Positions 9,312-18,360 of a stretch of DNA of 64,000 nt are shown here, in pieces. The stretch is from JAUWGC01 sp963753055 (GTDB taxonomy: Bacteria; Bacteroidota; Bacteroidia; Bacteroidales; B18-G4), in contig CAVWAP010000002.1 in NCBI GenBank assembly GCA_963753055.1, positions 515,001 to 579,000 of the forward strand. Reading direction: 5' to 3'. Each line of letters starts with the position of its first letter. Within the stretch, counting starts at the first letter, position 1. The notes beneath the pieces were generated by a model. The model saw only the letters and a list, made by a program, of their open reading frames with translations, was not told where the DNA came from and made no database searches. The translations under genes and the position numbers were made by a program.

Positions 9312-10307
9312 TCAGAATGTTTTAAATCCAATGATTTCGCGGACTTCCTTGAGTGTCTGACTAGCACTTTCTCTAGCCTTTTCCGCACCTTGCCTGGCGA
9401 CTTTCCTTAGATAATCATTATCTGCAGAAAGTGCTTTGATCTTCTCCAGGAAAGGGGATGTGAACTTGATCATGTCTTCTGCCAGTTGTTTCTTTAAGTC
9501 ACCATAACGGATCTGGCATGTATTATATTGATCATCAAAGAATTTTATTGTTTCTTCGGTGGAAACGACCTTCATAAGGTCAAACAGGTTCTGAACCGGC
9601 TCTGACTTCTCCTGGTTGTCTGCTGTTGGTCCTGCATCGGTCACTGCCCGCATCACTTTTTTCCGGATCACCCCTGGCTCATCGTTCAGGAAAATGGCAT
9701 TCCCTTCACCTTCAGATTTTCCCATCTTTCCGCTTCCATCCAGCCCGGGGACCTTAATGAGGTCTTCGCCAAAATTAAATGCCTTGGGGATAGGAAATAA
9801 TTCAGTGTCATACATGCGGTTGAACCGTCTTGCAAATGTCCTCATCATCTCAAGGTTCTGTTCCTGGTCTTTGCCTACTGGCACCTTGGCAGCTTTGTGG
9901 ATGATCACGTCGGCAGCCATCAGTGTTGGATAAGTCAGCAATCCTGCATTCACATTCTCAGGTTGCTTCCTGACTTTTTCTTTGAAAGAGGTACACCTTT
10001 CCAGCTCACCCAGGTAAGCATTCATGTTTAACAAAAGATACAGCTCCGGCACTTCCGGAACGTCGCTCTGAATATACAATGTTGCCTTCTCCGGGTCTAA
10101 TCCTGATGCAAGGTATTCCACGAGGACTTGCTTAACGTTTCCATGCAAATCTTCAGGGTTTGGATGAGTCGTTAACGAATGGTAATCAGCAATGAAAAAA
10201 AAGCATTCATTCTCATCCTGCATCTTGATGAAATTCCTGATAGCACCGAAGTAATTACCCAGGTGTAAATTCCCTGTTGGCCTTATGCCACTTACTACTT
10301 TATCCAT
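9312..10307 (-). CDS. trpS: tryptophanyl-tRNA synthetase
   Basis: A 331-residue class I synthetase charging tRNA-Trp. PTGNLHLGNYFGA (about 11-23) is the HIGH-type signature and SGKMGKSEG (about 190-198) the KMSKS loop. The length is normal for bacterial TrpRS. It lies between rng (upstream) and hflX (downstream), all on the minus strand. A heptad array fills part of the 59-bp gap to rng. Confidence 0.97.
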   Translation of the reverse strand: MDKVVSGIRPTGNLHLGNYFGAIRNFIKMQDENECFFFIADYHSLTTHPNPEDLHGNVKQVLVEYLASGLDPEKATLYIQSDVPEVPELYLLLNMNAYLGELERCTSFKEKVRKQPENVNAGLLTYPTLMAADVIIHKAAKVPVGKDQEQNLEMMRTFARRFNRMYDTELFPIPKAFNFGEDLIKVPGLDGSGKMGKSEGEGNAIFLNDEPGVIRKKVMRAVTDAGPTADNQEKSEPVQNLFDLMKVVSTEETIKFFDDQYNTCQIRYGDLKKQLAEDMIKFTSPFLEKIKALSADNDYLRKVARQGAEKARESASQTLKEVREIIGFKTF

Positions 10308-10330
10308 GTTTGCGAAATTACAAAAAAGAA

Positions 10331-10359
10331 GTGAAGCGTGAAGCGTGAAGCGTGAAGAG
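10331..10359. repeat. heptad array, unit GTGAAGC
   Basis: Four tandem heptads (GTGAAGC three times, then GTGAAGA) lie in the gap between rng and trpS. Confidence 0.85.
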
Positions 10360-10366
10360 AAAAAAA

Positions 10367-11917
10367 TTACATCTTGAGTTCTTCGTTATTCTGGTCGAAG
10401 AAATGATATTCCAGATAATGATATGCATTGTTGGCTTCAAGGCGGATCCATTTTCTGTACTTGCTGTACCATTTCATCTGGATGGATCGCAGGCCCTTGG
10501 TAAGGTAAGCATGAAGATAAGGATGAAGCTCAATTTTGATGTACTTCTCGTTCTGCTCTTTCAACAGGTATTCCAGGTTGTTTTCAATATCATCAGTAAT
10601 GATGAGGCTTGGTTTTATTTCACCTGTACCATTACAGGTTGGGCAACGTTCTACAATTTCAACATTCATCTCAGGCTTAACACGCTGCCTTGTAATCTGT
10701 ACCAGGCCAAACTTACTTGGTGGAAGGATGGTATGCTTGGCCCTGTCTTTTGCCATCTCATCCTTCAGCTTGTTGTACAGAGCACGACGGTGCTTCGCTT
10801 CATTCATATCGATGAAATCGATCACGATGATACCGCCCATATCCCGCAGACGCAACTGTCTTGCAATTTCAGTTGCTGCCTCCATGTTGACCTGTAATGC
10901 ATTACTTTCCTGGTTATCTACCTGTACTGTCCGGTGACCACTATTAACATCAATGACATGCAATGCTTCCGTATGCTCAATGATGAGATAAACACCGCTC
11001 TTGATAGTCACAGTTTTGCCAAATGAACTCTTAATCTGCTTGTCGACACCCAGGTAATCAAATATCGGGATCCTGCCTTTATAAAGCTTGACGATGTCAG
11101 TCTTCTGAGGCGCGATCGTACCGATAAAAGTCCTTACTTCTTCAAATAAAACCGGGTCGTTGACATGGACACTGTTAAATGATTCGCTCAGAAGGTCTCT
11201 TAATAAAGCTGATGTCTTGTCCAACTCACTGGCGACCTTTTTTGGTGGACGAGCATTAGTCAGCTTCTTGATTCCACCTGCCCATCTTTTGGTTAGGTTC
11301 TTTAAGTCTGCATCCAGATCGGCTACCAGCTTGTTCTCAGCCACAGTCCGGATAATTACACCAAAGTTATTAGGCTTGATACTCTGGATCAGCCTTTTAA
11401 GGCGGTTCCGCTCTTCCAGGCTCTTGATCTTCTGTGAGATTGAGACCCTGTTGGAGAAAGGAACCAGTACCAGGTACCTTCCGGCAAAAGATATTTCTGA
11501 AGTAAGCCTTGGCCCCTTGGTTGATATTGGCTCCTTGGCAATCTGAACCAATACCGGCTGGTTTGCCCTTAAGACCTGTGAAATCTTACCGGTCTTCTCA
11601 ATATCATGCTCCAGCTTGAAATCCTCCAGTTTTATAGGTCTGGACCTGGCTGTAATAGCAAGCTTAATGAATTTGTTAAGTGACCTAACCTGAGGACCCA
11701 GGTCCAGGTAATGAAGGAATGCATCTTTTTCGTAACCTACGTCAATGAATGCAGCATTTAAGCCGGGCATTATTCGCCTGACCTTGCCAAGATGAACATC
11801 ACCAACAGCATAATTGTTGCTGAAATTCTCTTTATGAAGCTCGACAAGGGACTTATCCTCCAGAAGTGCCAAATTGACTTCGTTAGGACCCGAATCGATG
11901 ATTAATTCCTTATTCAA
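10367..11917 (-). CDS. rng: ribonuclease G/E family endoribonuclease
   Basis: A 516-residue RNase E/G. The S1 RNA-binding domain spans about 35-125. The DNase I-like catalytic domain holds GGIIVIDFIDM (about 357-367) with the metal-binding aspartates, and the Zn-link CPTCNGTG is near residue 426. It lacks the long C-terminal scaffold of RNase E, so it is the RNase G type, acting in rRNA maturation and mRNA decay. It lies downstream of HU and a small basic protein on the same strand, but a strong terminator between them suggests its own promoter. Confidence 0.95.
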   Translation of the reverse strand: MNKELIIDSGPNEVNLALLEDKSLVELHKENFSNNYAVGDVHLGKVRRIMPGLNAAFIDVGYEKDAFLHYLDLGPQVRSLNKFIKLAITARSRPIKLEDFKLEHDIEKTGKISQVLRANQPVLVQIAKEPISTKGPRLTSEISFAGRYLVLVPFSNRVSISQKIKSLEERNRLKRLIQSIKPNNFGVIIRTVAENKLVADLDADLKNLTKRWAGGIKKLTNARPPKKVASELDKTSALLRDLLSESFNSVHVNDPVLFEEVRTFIGTIAPQKTDIVKLYKGRIPIFDYLGVDKQIKSSFGKTVTIKSGVYLIIEHTEALHVIDVNSGHRTVQVDNQESNALQVNMEAATEIARQLRLRDMGGIIVIDFIDMNEAKHRRALYNKLKDEMAKDRAKHTILPPSKFGLVQITRQRVKPEMNVEIVERCPTCNGTGEIKPSLIITDDIENNLEYLLKEQNEKYIKIELHPYLHAYLTKGLRSIQMKWYSKYRKWIRLEANNAYHYLEYHFFDQNNEELKM

Positions 11918-12016
11918 TATACATATGCTTTAACCATGTAGTGCAGGTATGCACTGTTTCATGGTATTATAAAGTTAGGCAGGCATTATAGCAATACGGC
12001 GGTAAGATGTGTGAAA

Positions 12017-12050
12017 ACAATTGCATAGCAAAGATTTACTATGCAATTGT
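12017..12050 (-). terminator. intrinsic terminator after the HU/basic-protein operon
   Basis: A perfect 12-bp inverted repeat (ACAATTGCATAG and CTATGCAATTGT) surrounds a 10-base loop. On the minus strand it is followed by a short T run, 3 bp after the stop of the small basic protein. Confidence 0.8.
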
Positions 12051-12052
12051 TC

Positions 12053-12142
12053 TTATTTCTTCTTGTGCCTGTTCTTCCTTAAACGCTTTTTGCGTTTATG
12101 GGTAGCCATCTTGTGTCTTTTCTTCTTTTTCCCGCTCGGCAT
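12053..12142 (-). CDS. 29-residue highly basic protein, AURKAIP1/COX24-like family
   Basis: A 29-residue ORF, reading MPSGKKKKRHKMATHKRKKR followed by a basic tail. More than half of the residues are Lys, Arg or His. In Bacteroidota this protein is commonly labelled as carrying an AURKAIP1/COX24 domain, a motif of a mitochondrial ribosomal protein, so a ribosome-associated role is likely but inferred here. It starts 26 bp after the HU stop on the same strand and is closed by a strong terminator, so it forms a two-gene unit with HU. Confidence 0.88.
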   Translation of the reverse strand: MPSGKKKKRHKMATHKRKKRLRKNRHKKK

Positions 12143-12168
12143 GATGTCTGGTCGTTAATAAAAACTAA

Positions 12169-12453
12169 TTACCTGACGCTTTTTTTGACGTCGTTTACAA
12201 AAGTTTTTGCAGGTTTAAAAGAAGGGATATTGTGGGCTGGAATAATGATTGTGGTGTTCTTTGAAATATTCCTGCCTGTCTTTTGTGCTCTTTTCTTGAT
12301 GGTAAAGCTTCCGAATCCTCTGAGGTATACATTCTCACCTTTTGTTAAGGATCCCTTTACTGTGTCCATTAAAGCTTCTACAGTTGCCTGAACGGCTACT
12401 TTTTCAATGCCTGTTTTGTTAGCAATTTCTGTTACGATTTCTGCTTTTGTCAT
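12169..12453 (-). CDS. HU family DNA-binding protein
   Basis: A 94-residue HU/IHF-type histone-like protein. It opens with MTKAEIVTEIANKTGI, has the beta-arm region RGFGSFTIKKRAQKTGRN, and ends in IPAHNIPSFKPAKTF. It binds and bends DNA as a dimer in the nucleoid. It is followed by the small basic protein and is divergent from mutY across 136 bp. Reading the minus strand upstream, a TATCTTTG -7 box is visible. Confidence 0.96.
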   Translation of the reverse strand: MTKAEIVTEIANKTGIEKVAVQATVEALMDTVKGSLTKGENVYLRGFGSFTIKKRAQKTGRNISKNTTIIIPAHNIPSFKPAKTFVNDVKKSVR

Positions 12454-12589
12454 AATGTTCTATATTTAATATGTTCAATTAAGTTTCTGATTGTGGGGAG
12501 CAAAGATATAAATTTTTTATTTTCAATGTCCTTTTTGAAATTTTTTTTCTTTTGTAATGTTCTCAAAATAAAAAAGTTTCTTTGTGCTG

Positions 12590-13660
12590 ATGAAAATTAA
12601 TGACATCCTGATTGGATGGTACCATGAAAATAAAAGGGATCTTCCCTGGCGAAAAACCAAGGATCCATACAGGATTTGGCTGTCGGAGATTATCCTGCAG
12701 CAAACCCGTGTTGATCAGGGGATGGATTACTATTTGCGTTTCGTCAGGAGATATCCGGATATCCGGTCCTTGGCTAAGGCATCGGAGCAGGAAATACTTA
12801 AGATGTGGCAGGGATTGGGATATTATTCAAGGGCAAGGAATATGCTGGCAACGGCCAGGAAAATTCAATCAGAGTCAGGAGGGAAGTTCCCGGCTGATTA
12901 TGATGAGATTATAAAACATAAAGGAATAGGACCATATACAGCCAGTGCCATTGCATCCATAGCATTTGATGAACCCTATCCTGTTATGGATGGAAATGTA
13001 AAAAGGGTGGTATCCAGGATATTCGGCATTAAGGATGAAATTAATTCAGGTAAAGCCATTAATCTGATTAATAGCATCCTGCTGGAATTGATCAATCCTG
13101 AAAATCCTGGCGATTTCAACCAGGCTATGATGGAGTTTGGGGCCTTACATTGTAAGCCCCAAAACCCTTTATGCGAAACCTGCCCCTTAATTGAAAGCTG
13201 CCAGGCTTATCATTCAGACATGGTTGACAAGTTGCCAGTCCTGTTAAAAAAGGCTAAGCAAAAGCAAAGAAAATTTGATTATGCAATAATTCTTTCAAGA
13301 AAAGAAAAAGAGGTCTTCTTCTGGATTCGAAAAAGAACTGCAAATGATATTTGGAAGAATATGTATGACTTTCCCTTGCTTGAATCAACAGGATCCTTCA
13401 TTAATGATAAGGATCTTGAACTCATAAAAACAAGTTCAGCATATAAACACCAGCTTACCCATCAACTTATCACTGCCAGATTCCATATTTATTCTTTCAA
13501 GTCACAGGTCACAGGTCACAGATCACAGGTCACAGATCCCAGGTCACAGGATATTAAACTTATAACCCTTAATGACCTGCATCAATACCCCTTCCCACGC
13601 TTAATAGACAAATTCATGCAAGAGGAATTGATCCCAGAGATTAAAAAAATTAAGGTTTGA
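12590..13660 (+). CDS. mutY: A/G-specific adenine glycosylase MutY
   Basis: A 356-residue MutY that removes adenine mispaired with 8-oxoguanine. SEIILQQTRVDQG includes the catalytic Glu (residue 33). The HhH region and PVMDGNVKRV (catalytic Asp) follow, then the 4Fe-4S loop CKPQNPLCETCPLIESC (about 187-203). The C-terminal NUDIX-like domain reads 8-oxoG. The ATG at 12590 is chosen over the GTG two codons earlier. Odd: residues ~304-320 (SQVTGHRSQVTDPRSQ) are encoded by a perfect heptad DNA repeat inserted in the C-terminal domain, and the bases right after the stop match the leader of the four-helix-bundle genes elsewhere in the window. Confidence 0.94.
   Translation: MKINDILIGWYHENKRDLPWRKTKDPYRIWLSEIILQQTRVDQGMDYYLRFVRRYPDIRSLAKASEQEILKMWQGLGYYSRARNMLATARKIQSESGGKFPADYDEIIKHKGIGPYTASAIASIAFDEPYPVMDGNVKRVVSRIFGIKDEINSGKAINLINSILLELINPENPGDFNQAMMEFGALHCKPQNPLCETCPLIESCQAYHSDMVDKLPVLLKKAKQKQRKFDYAIILSRKEKEVFFWIRKRTANDIWKNMYDFPLLESTGSFINDKDLELIKTSSAYKHQLTHQLITARFHIYSFKSQVTGHRSQVTDPRSQDIKLITLNDLHQYPFPRLIDKFMQEELIPEIKKIKV
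13501..13550. repeat. heptad array inside mutY, unit GTCACAG
   Basis: Seven consecutive heptads (GTCACAG with ATCACAG and ATCCCAG variants) lie in the coding frame of mutY. Because 7 codons equal three units, they are read as a 7-residue repeat. Confidence 0.93.
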
Positions 13661-13709
13661 TGGGAACAAATTGCAAAAACAGGTATTAACTAGTAAAGCA
13701 TTGTAAAAT
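13661..13709 (+). mobile_element. orphan leader of a four-helix-bundle element, gene lost
   Basis: Directly after the mutY stop, TGGGAACAAATT, nine bases later GGTATTAAC, then TTGTA and an ATG occur in the same order and almost the same spacing as in the leader at 44961-45009. The ATG here opens only a seven-codon frame. It reads as the remnant of an element whose gene has been deleted. Confidence 0.6.
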
Positions 13710-13743
13710 GCAAAATATGTTCATCTACTGAACAGAAATGAAT

Positions 13744-13751
13744 TAATTTTG
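13744..13751 (+). promoter_or_regulatory. -7 box TAATTTTG upstream of ssb
   Basis: A TAnnTTTG match ends 30 bp before the ssb ATG. No strong -33 element is visible. Confidence 0.4.
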
Positions 13752-13781
13752 TACTAATTATTAAACTCAAAAACGATTATT

Positions 13782-14207
13782 ATGGCGGGAGTGAATAAAG
13801 TGATTTTAATTGGAAACCTGGGGAAGGACCCTGAAGTCAGGGCCCTTGAATCAGGTGCGAAAGTTGCCAACTTCCCTTTGGCTACTACAGAGAGCTACAA
13901 GAACAAGAATGGAGAAAGGGTTGACACAACGGAATGGCACAATATTGTGCTTTGGAGAGGCCTGGCAGAAGTGGCAGAAAATTACCTGAAGAAAGGTAAC
14001 CAGGTCTTCATTGAAGGTAAGATCAGGACCAGATCGTGGGAAGACAAAGAAGGGAACAAGCGTTATACAACTGAGATCCTGGCCGACAACATGACTATGC
14101 TGGGAAGCAGAAAGGATGCGGACTACTCAGATTCACCTGCAACGGCTGAAAAGAGCAAAGCTGATGTTGCGGAGCCGGAATCACAAGAAGATGACCTGCC
14201 ATTCTAG
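13782..14207 (+). CDS. ssb: single-stranded DNA-binding protein
   Basis: A 141-residue SSB: an OB fold starting MAGVNKVILIGNLGKDPEVR, with WHNIVLWRGLAE and FIEGKIRTRSWEDKEG, then an acidic tail ending DDLPF, the tip that recruits partner proteins. It coats single-stranded DNA in replication and repair. It lies between mutY and gldE, the usual Bacteroidota order. Confidence 0.97.
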   Translation: MAGVNKVILIGNLGKDPEVRALESGAKVANFPLATTESYKNKNGERVDTTEWHNIVLWRGLAEVAENYLKKGNQVFIEGKIRTRSWEDKEGNKRYTTEILADNMTMLGSRKDADYSDSPATAEKSKADVAEPESQEDDLPF

Positions 14208-14254
14208 GATTTGTGTAATTTTGTAATTATTAGATTGTAGATTAAAAATTAAAC

Positions 14255-15553
14255 GTGGAAGATCCGGATAGTACCTCCCTTGTTTTGAGTCTGGCAGTTA
14301 TGGTGTTATTATTGTTCTTTTCAGCAATGATATCTGGTTCAGAAGTTGCCTTTTTTTCCCTTAATCCTTCCCAACTAAAGGATGTTGAGGAATCTCAAAG
14401 CCGTCGCAGCAAGCTTATCCTGGCTTTACTGGGTAAGCCTAAGAGACTCCTGGCAACAATACTAATATCAAATAATTTCATCAATGTAGCCATTGTGATC
14501 CTGTCGGTATTTATTACCAATGGGCTGATTTACCAGATCCAATATCCCCTGATAGCATTTCTTATCCAGATTGTTGTAGTTACCGCTATGATCTTATTAT
14601 TTGGTGAGATCATCCCAAAGATGTATGCCGCTACCAGGGCTGTGAAGTTTGCAACAATTATGGTTAGGCCATTGAATGCACTGGTCAAATTCTTTTTCCC
14701 CTTAAGTTCGATCCTCGTGAGGTCCACCTCTTTTATTGACAAGCAGATGGCCAATAAGGGAGTGGACATTTCAATCAGCGATCTTTCAGAAGCGATTGAG
14801 ATCACATCTGATGAGACAACACCGGAAGACGAGAAGAAAATACTGAAAGGCATTGTTAAGTTTGGGGATATTGAGGTAAGTGAGATCATGAAATCAAGGG
14901 TTGATGTGATTGCTGTTGATATGAATGAAGGATTTGAAGAGATCATGGAAAAGATCCTTACTTCAGGATTCTCCAGAATACCTGTGTATGAGGAATCGTT
15001 TGATCAGATAAAAGGCATCCTTTATGTTAAAGATCTTTTGCCATACCCGGATGAGAAAGAAGGCTTTAAATGGAATACCCTGATCAGGGATGCTTTCTTT
15101 GTTCCGGAAAACAAAAAGATCAGTGACCTGCTCAAGGAGTTCCAGGAAAAGAAAATCCATATGGCCATCATTGTGGATGAATATGGAGGGACCTCCGGAT
15201 TGGTTACACTTGAGGATATAATTGAAGAGATCGTTGGAGATATTTCAGACGAGTTTGACAGTCATGACGAAGAGATCGATTATACCCGGATTAATGACAA
15301 TAACTTTGTTTTCGAAGGGAAGACCACAATCAATGATTTTTGTAAGATCATAGGGATTGAAGATGAGATCTTCGATGAGGTCAAAGGCGATTCTGATTCA
15401 CTGGCGGGCCTTATTCTGGAGTTAGAAGGGAAGATCCCGGAAAAAGACATTACAATTAACTTTCAGAATTTCGACTTTACCATTAAGAAAGTTGATGATC
15501 GCCGGATCCAGAGGATTCATGTCTCCATTAAACCTAAAGAAGAGAATGCTTAA
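14255..15553 (+). CDS. gldE: gliding-motility-associated GldE, CNNM/CBS/CorC membrane protein
   Basis: A 432-residue protein with an N-terminal CNNM membrane domain (hydrophobic helices to ~190), a CBS pair (about 205-325; VDVIAVDMNEG and IVDEYGGTSGLVTLEDIIEE), and a C-terminal CorC/HlyC domain (about 345-425). The family resembles magnesium/cobalt efflux proteins, and in Bacteroidota the copy next to gldD is named GldE. The start is GTG at 14255. gldD overlaps its end by 8 bp. GldE supports GldD function in gliding species, but no other gliding gene is in the window, so motility cannot be claimed. Confidence 0.9.
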   Translation: MEDPDSTSLVLSLAVMVLLLFFSAMISGSEVAFFSLNPSQLKDVEESQSRRSKLILALLGKPKRLLATILISNNFINVAIVILSVFITNGLIYQIQYPLIAFLIQIVVVTAMILLFGEIIPKMYAATRAVKFATIMVRPLNALVKFFFPLSSILVRSTSFIDKQMANKGVDISISDLSEAIEITSDETTPEDEKKILKGIVKFGDIEVSEIMKSRVDVIAVDMNEGFEEIMEKILTSGFSRIPVYEESFDQIKGILYVKDLLPYPDEKEGFKWNTLIRDAFFVPENKKISDLLKEFQEKKIHMAIIVDEYGGTSGLVTLEDIIEEIVGDISDEFDSHDEEIDYTRINDNNFVFEGKTTINDFCKIIGIEDEIFDEVKGDSDSLAGLILELEGKIPEKDITINFQNFDFTIKKVDDRRIQRIHVSIKPKEENA

Positions 15554-16127
15554 AAAAGTGCATGTAGTATACCTGGTGCTGTTATTCTTGTTTTTTGCCG
15601 CATGCAGTGATGTACCTGTTCCCAAACCCAGGGGATACTTCAGGATACAAATGCCCGAGAAATCATACCTTCCTTTCGATACAACATTCCCATATGCCTT
15701 TGAGTATCCGGCTTATGCTGTCATCACAAGTGATCCATATGCACCTGATGAACCCTACTGGATCAATATCAATTACCCTGAATTTAAAGGACAGCTGCAT
15801 ATCAGCTATAAGATGGTGAACGATACCAACCTGATCGATTTCCTGGAAGATTCACGAAAATTTGTCCTGAAGCATATACCAAAAGCGAGTGCAATCAATG
15901 ACAGTATAATCTATGACATGGAACGTGACCTGTATGGATTGTTTTATGAAATTCGTGGTGTGGGAGCGGCTTCCCCATTCCAGTTTTTTGTGACCGACAG
16001 CACAACTCACTTCGTCAGGGGGGCACTTTATTTTACTGTCAGGCCGAACAACGACTCCTTGTCCCCGGTAATTGATTATCTTAAAAAAGATATAGAACAC
16101 CTGCTTCTTACCTTCCGCTGGAAATAA
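15546..16127 (+). CDS. gldD: gliding-motility lipoprotein GldD
   Basis: A 193-residue lipoprotein. The signal peptide ends in a lipobox with Cys20 (FFAACSD), followed by KPRGYFRIQMPEKSYLPFD, the GldD family start. It is likely anchored in a cell-envelope membrane. An in-frame start at 15492 would destroy the signal peptide, so the ATG at 15546, overlapping the gldE stop, is chosen. The mutY-ssb-gldE-gldD order backs the name. Confidence 0.9.
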   Translation: MLKKVHVVYLVLLFLFFAACSDVPVPKPRGYFRIQMPEKSYLPFDTTFPYAFEYPAYAVITSDPYAPDEPYWININYPEFKGQLHISYKMVNDTNLIDFLEDSRKFVLKHIPKASAINDSIIYDMERDLYGLFYEIRGVGAASPFQFFVTDSTTHFVRGALYFTVRPNNDSLSPVIDYLKKDIEHLLLTFRWK

Positions 16128-16228
16128 CACATTTTATTTTTGACAATCAAATATTTTATTAAATTTGACCTTTCCTAAGAAAAAGCCAATGTAGTATATT
16201 AACCGGCAACCTTAAGAGGGGAGGGAAT

Positions 16229-17140
16229 ATGATTGAAACAATCAAGATAGGCACCCTGAAGTGGCATCACGTACTCAGTCCGTCAGAAGATGACCTTCAA
16301 TTCCTTAGCGATAATTTTTATTTTCACCCTCTTGACCTTGAAGATTGCCGGAGTAAGCTGAATCAAAGGCCTAAGATAGACACATACGACGATTATTACT
16401 TCCTTATATTACACTTCCCCAATTTTGATTCATCCGGAAGATTCTTGAAAACCAAGGAAGTAAAAATCTTTTGGGGGGAGGACTATATCATCACTATAGG
16501 CAGTTCTCACTGGGTAGTCATGGACATGTTCCTCAAAGCCAAGGAGCAGCTTGAGAAGAAAGAGGAGTTTGAAGTTGGTACCAGCGATGCATTGCTCTAT
16601 CGTATACTTGAGCGGCTTATGCGGGAATCCCTGGTCCTGATCAGGAAGGTAGGGCAGGATGTTGAGTATCTTAATACCCAGCTTTTCAGCAAAAGAGCTG
16701 TTCGTGTGATTGAAAGAATTACCATTACACGGAAGAACATCATTCTGTTAAACACCATATTTAAGCCACAACTGCCACTGTTCCAAAAGCTCGAGTCCGG
16801 TAAAGTAGAAGGTTATGCCATTAACATGGAAGATTACTGGGGTAATATCCTGGACTATTACCAGAAGATGTGGGACATGACGGAAGATTACGAGGAGTTG
16901 GTTGAGGGCCTGGCCAAAGCTTTTGATTCCTTGCAGGCTAACAGGACCAATGAGATCATGAAAGTACTGACATTCTTCTCAACGATACTCCTGCCACTGA
17001 CATTCATCACAGGCTTATACGGGATGAATGTGGGCTTACCTTTTCAGGAAGATCCAAATTCATTCTTCATCGTACTTGTTGCCATGGTCATCATCGTGGC
17101 CATCATGATCCTGTATTTCAAGAGAAAGCGATGGATCTGA
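16229..17140 (+). CDS. corA: CorA family magnesium/cobalt transporter
   Basis: A 303-residue CorA channel. A soluble alpha/beta N-terminal domain is followed by a long helix and two C-terminal transmembrane segments. The selectivity motif YGMN is near residue 264, between the two segments. It admits Mg2+ as a pentamer in the inner membrane. It starts 101 bp after gldD, behind a purine-rich GAGGGGAGGGAA stretch, and ends 8 bp before a convergent gene. Confidence 0.95.
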   Translation: MIETIKIGTLKWHHVLSPSEDDLQFLSDNFYFHPLDLEDCRSKLNQRPKIDTYDDYYFLILHFPNFDSSGRFLKTKEVKIFWGEDYIITIGSSHWVVMDMFLKAKEQLEKKEEFEVGTSDALLYRILERLMRESLVLIRKVGQDVEYLNTQLFSKRAVRVIERITITRKNIILLNTIFKPQLPLFQKLESGKVEGYAINMEDYWGNILDYYQKMWDMTEDYEELVEGLAKAFDSLQANRTNEIMKVLTFFSTILLPLTFITGLYGMNVGLPFQEDPNSFFIVLVAMVIIVAIMILYFKRKRWI

Positions 17141-17147
17141 GACCTGC

Positions 17148-18242
17148 TTAATCATCTTTATTTTCTGAAAACAAGTTGGATTGTATCCTGATGGATTCTT
17201 TATGAATGAGTTCCAGCAGCTCTTTCAGGAATCTTTGTTCCAGGCCGGCAATTGAACCTGTCTGCAGAAACTTATCCATGACTTCCTGCCAGCGCTTGAC
17301 CTGGAAAGCGGTCATATTATGTTTATGTTTGATCCGGCCAATTCGATCAACAATATCCATCCTCTTAGACAAGGTGTTGATCAGGTCAGCATCTACCTGG
17401 TCGATGGCTGTGCGCAAAGCATCTAATTCGTGTTCAAATGATGCATCCGACGTACTTTCCCGGGTTCTCAATTGACTGATCAGTTCCTTTAGCTGCCCTG
17501 GTGTTATTTGCTGTTCAACGTCTGTTTGGGCTTTCTCCGGTGAAATATGTGATTCGATCATTAGTCCATCCATGCCAATGTCCAGAGCTTGCTGGGCAAC
17601 ACCTGGTATGAGATTGCGGTGACCACTAATATGACTGGGATCACAAATGATTGGCAATTCAGGATGCAAACGTTTCAACTCTATCGGGATTTCCCACAAA
17701 GGCTCATTACGATAGGTTTTGGCTATTGGAGCAAAGAAACCTCTGTGCACTGCAACAAGCTTATTGATCCCTGCCTGGTTGACCCGTTCCAGGGCACCAA
17801 CCCAGAGCTTGATGTCGGGACTGACCGGATTTTTTATAAAAACCGGCAGATCTGTATTTTGAAGGGCTTCAGCTATTTCCTGCATGGAGAATGGGTTAAC
17901 CACCGTCCTTGCCCCGATCCAGATGATATCTATCTGATGGTCGAGGCAGGCCTTTAAATGATCTGCCTGCCCGATCTCTACTGCTGTCATGAGTCCTGTC
18001 TCCTTTTTCACCTTCAGTAACCAGCCAAGTCCCTTGATCCCCACCCCTTGAAAATCTGATGGCCGTGACCTGGGCTTCCATATACCTGCCCTGAAAATGC
18101 CTACCTCCTTAATTTCTGATAAGGCCAAAGCAGTTTCCATGACCTGCTTTTCACTTTCTGCACTGCAGGGGCCTGCGACGACCAGTGGATATGATCCTGA
18201 ATACCAATCTTTGATCGGCACGGTATGTATTGTTGGAGTCAT
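17148..18242 (-). CDS. bifunctional DAHP synthase / chorismate mutase (type II)
   Basis: A 364-residue fusion. Residues 1 to ~260 form a DAHP synthase of the KDO8P-synthase-like class (VVAGPCSAES, then GIFRAGIWKPRSRPSDFQG, and CDPSHISGHR). Residues ~270-355 form a chorismate mutase (LDALRTAIDQVDADLINTLSKR). It makes the first intermediate of the shikimate pathway and also converts chorismate to prephenate. In such fusions the mutase part acts as a regulatory sensor of prephenate. The single gene stands alone here, divergent from asnS. Confidence 0.94.
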   Translation of the reverse strand: MTPTIHTVPIKDWYSGSYPLVVAGPCSAESEKQVMETALALSEIKEVGIFRAGIWKPRSRPSDFQGVGIKGLGWLLKVKKETGLMTAVEIGQADHLKACLDHQIDIIWIGARTVVNPFSMQEIAEALQNTDLPVFIKNPVSPDIKLWVGALERVNQAGINKLVAVHRGFFAPIAKTYRNEPLWEIPIELKRLHPELPIICDPSHISGHRNLIPGVAQQALDIGMDGLMIESHISPEKAQTDVEQQITPGQLKELISQLRTRESTSDASFEHELDALRTAIDQVDADLINTLSKRMDIVDRIGRIKHKHNMTAFQVKRWQEVMDKFLQTGSIAGLEQRFLKELLELIHKESIRIQSNLFSENKDD

Positions 18243-18324
18243 TTTTACCTTTTCAAAGGTATTAAACTAGTAAGTATGATCACCTAAATTTTGCACTACA
18301 CTTTTAGTCGCATCAAAAAGTACT

Positions 18325-18332
18325 TATTTTTG
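18325..18332 (+). promoter_or_regulatory. -7 box TATTTTTG upstream of asnS
   Basis: A TAnnTTTG match ends 28 bp before the asnS ATG at 18361. Confidence 0.4.
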
Positions 18333-18360
18333 CAAAATTATTAAGTAACAATGTCATTTG

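Noticed and set aside
14208..14254. Further heptad array between ssb and gldE
   Set aside because: TGTAATT-like words are present but spacing is irregular and the sequence is too AT-rich to judge.
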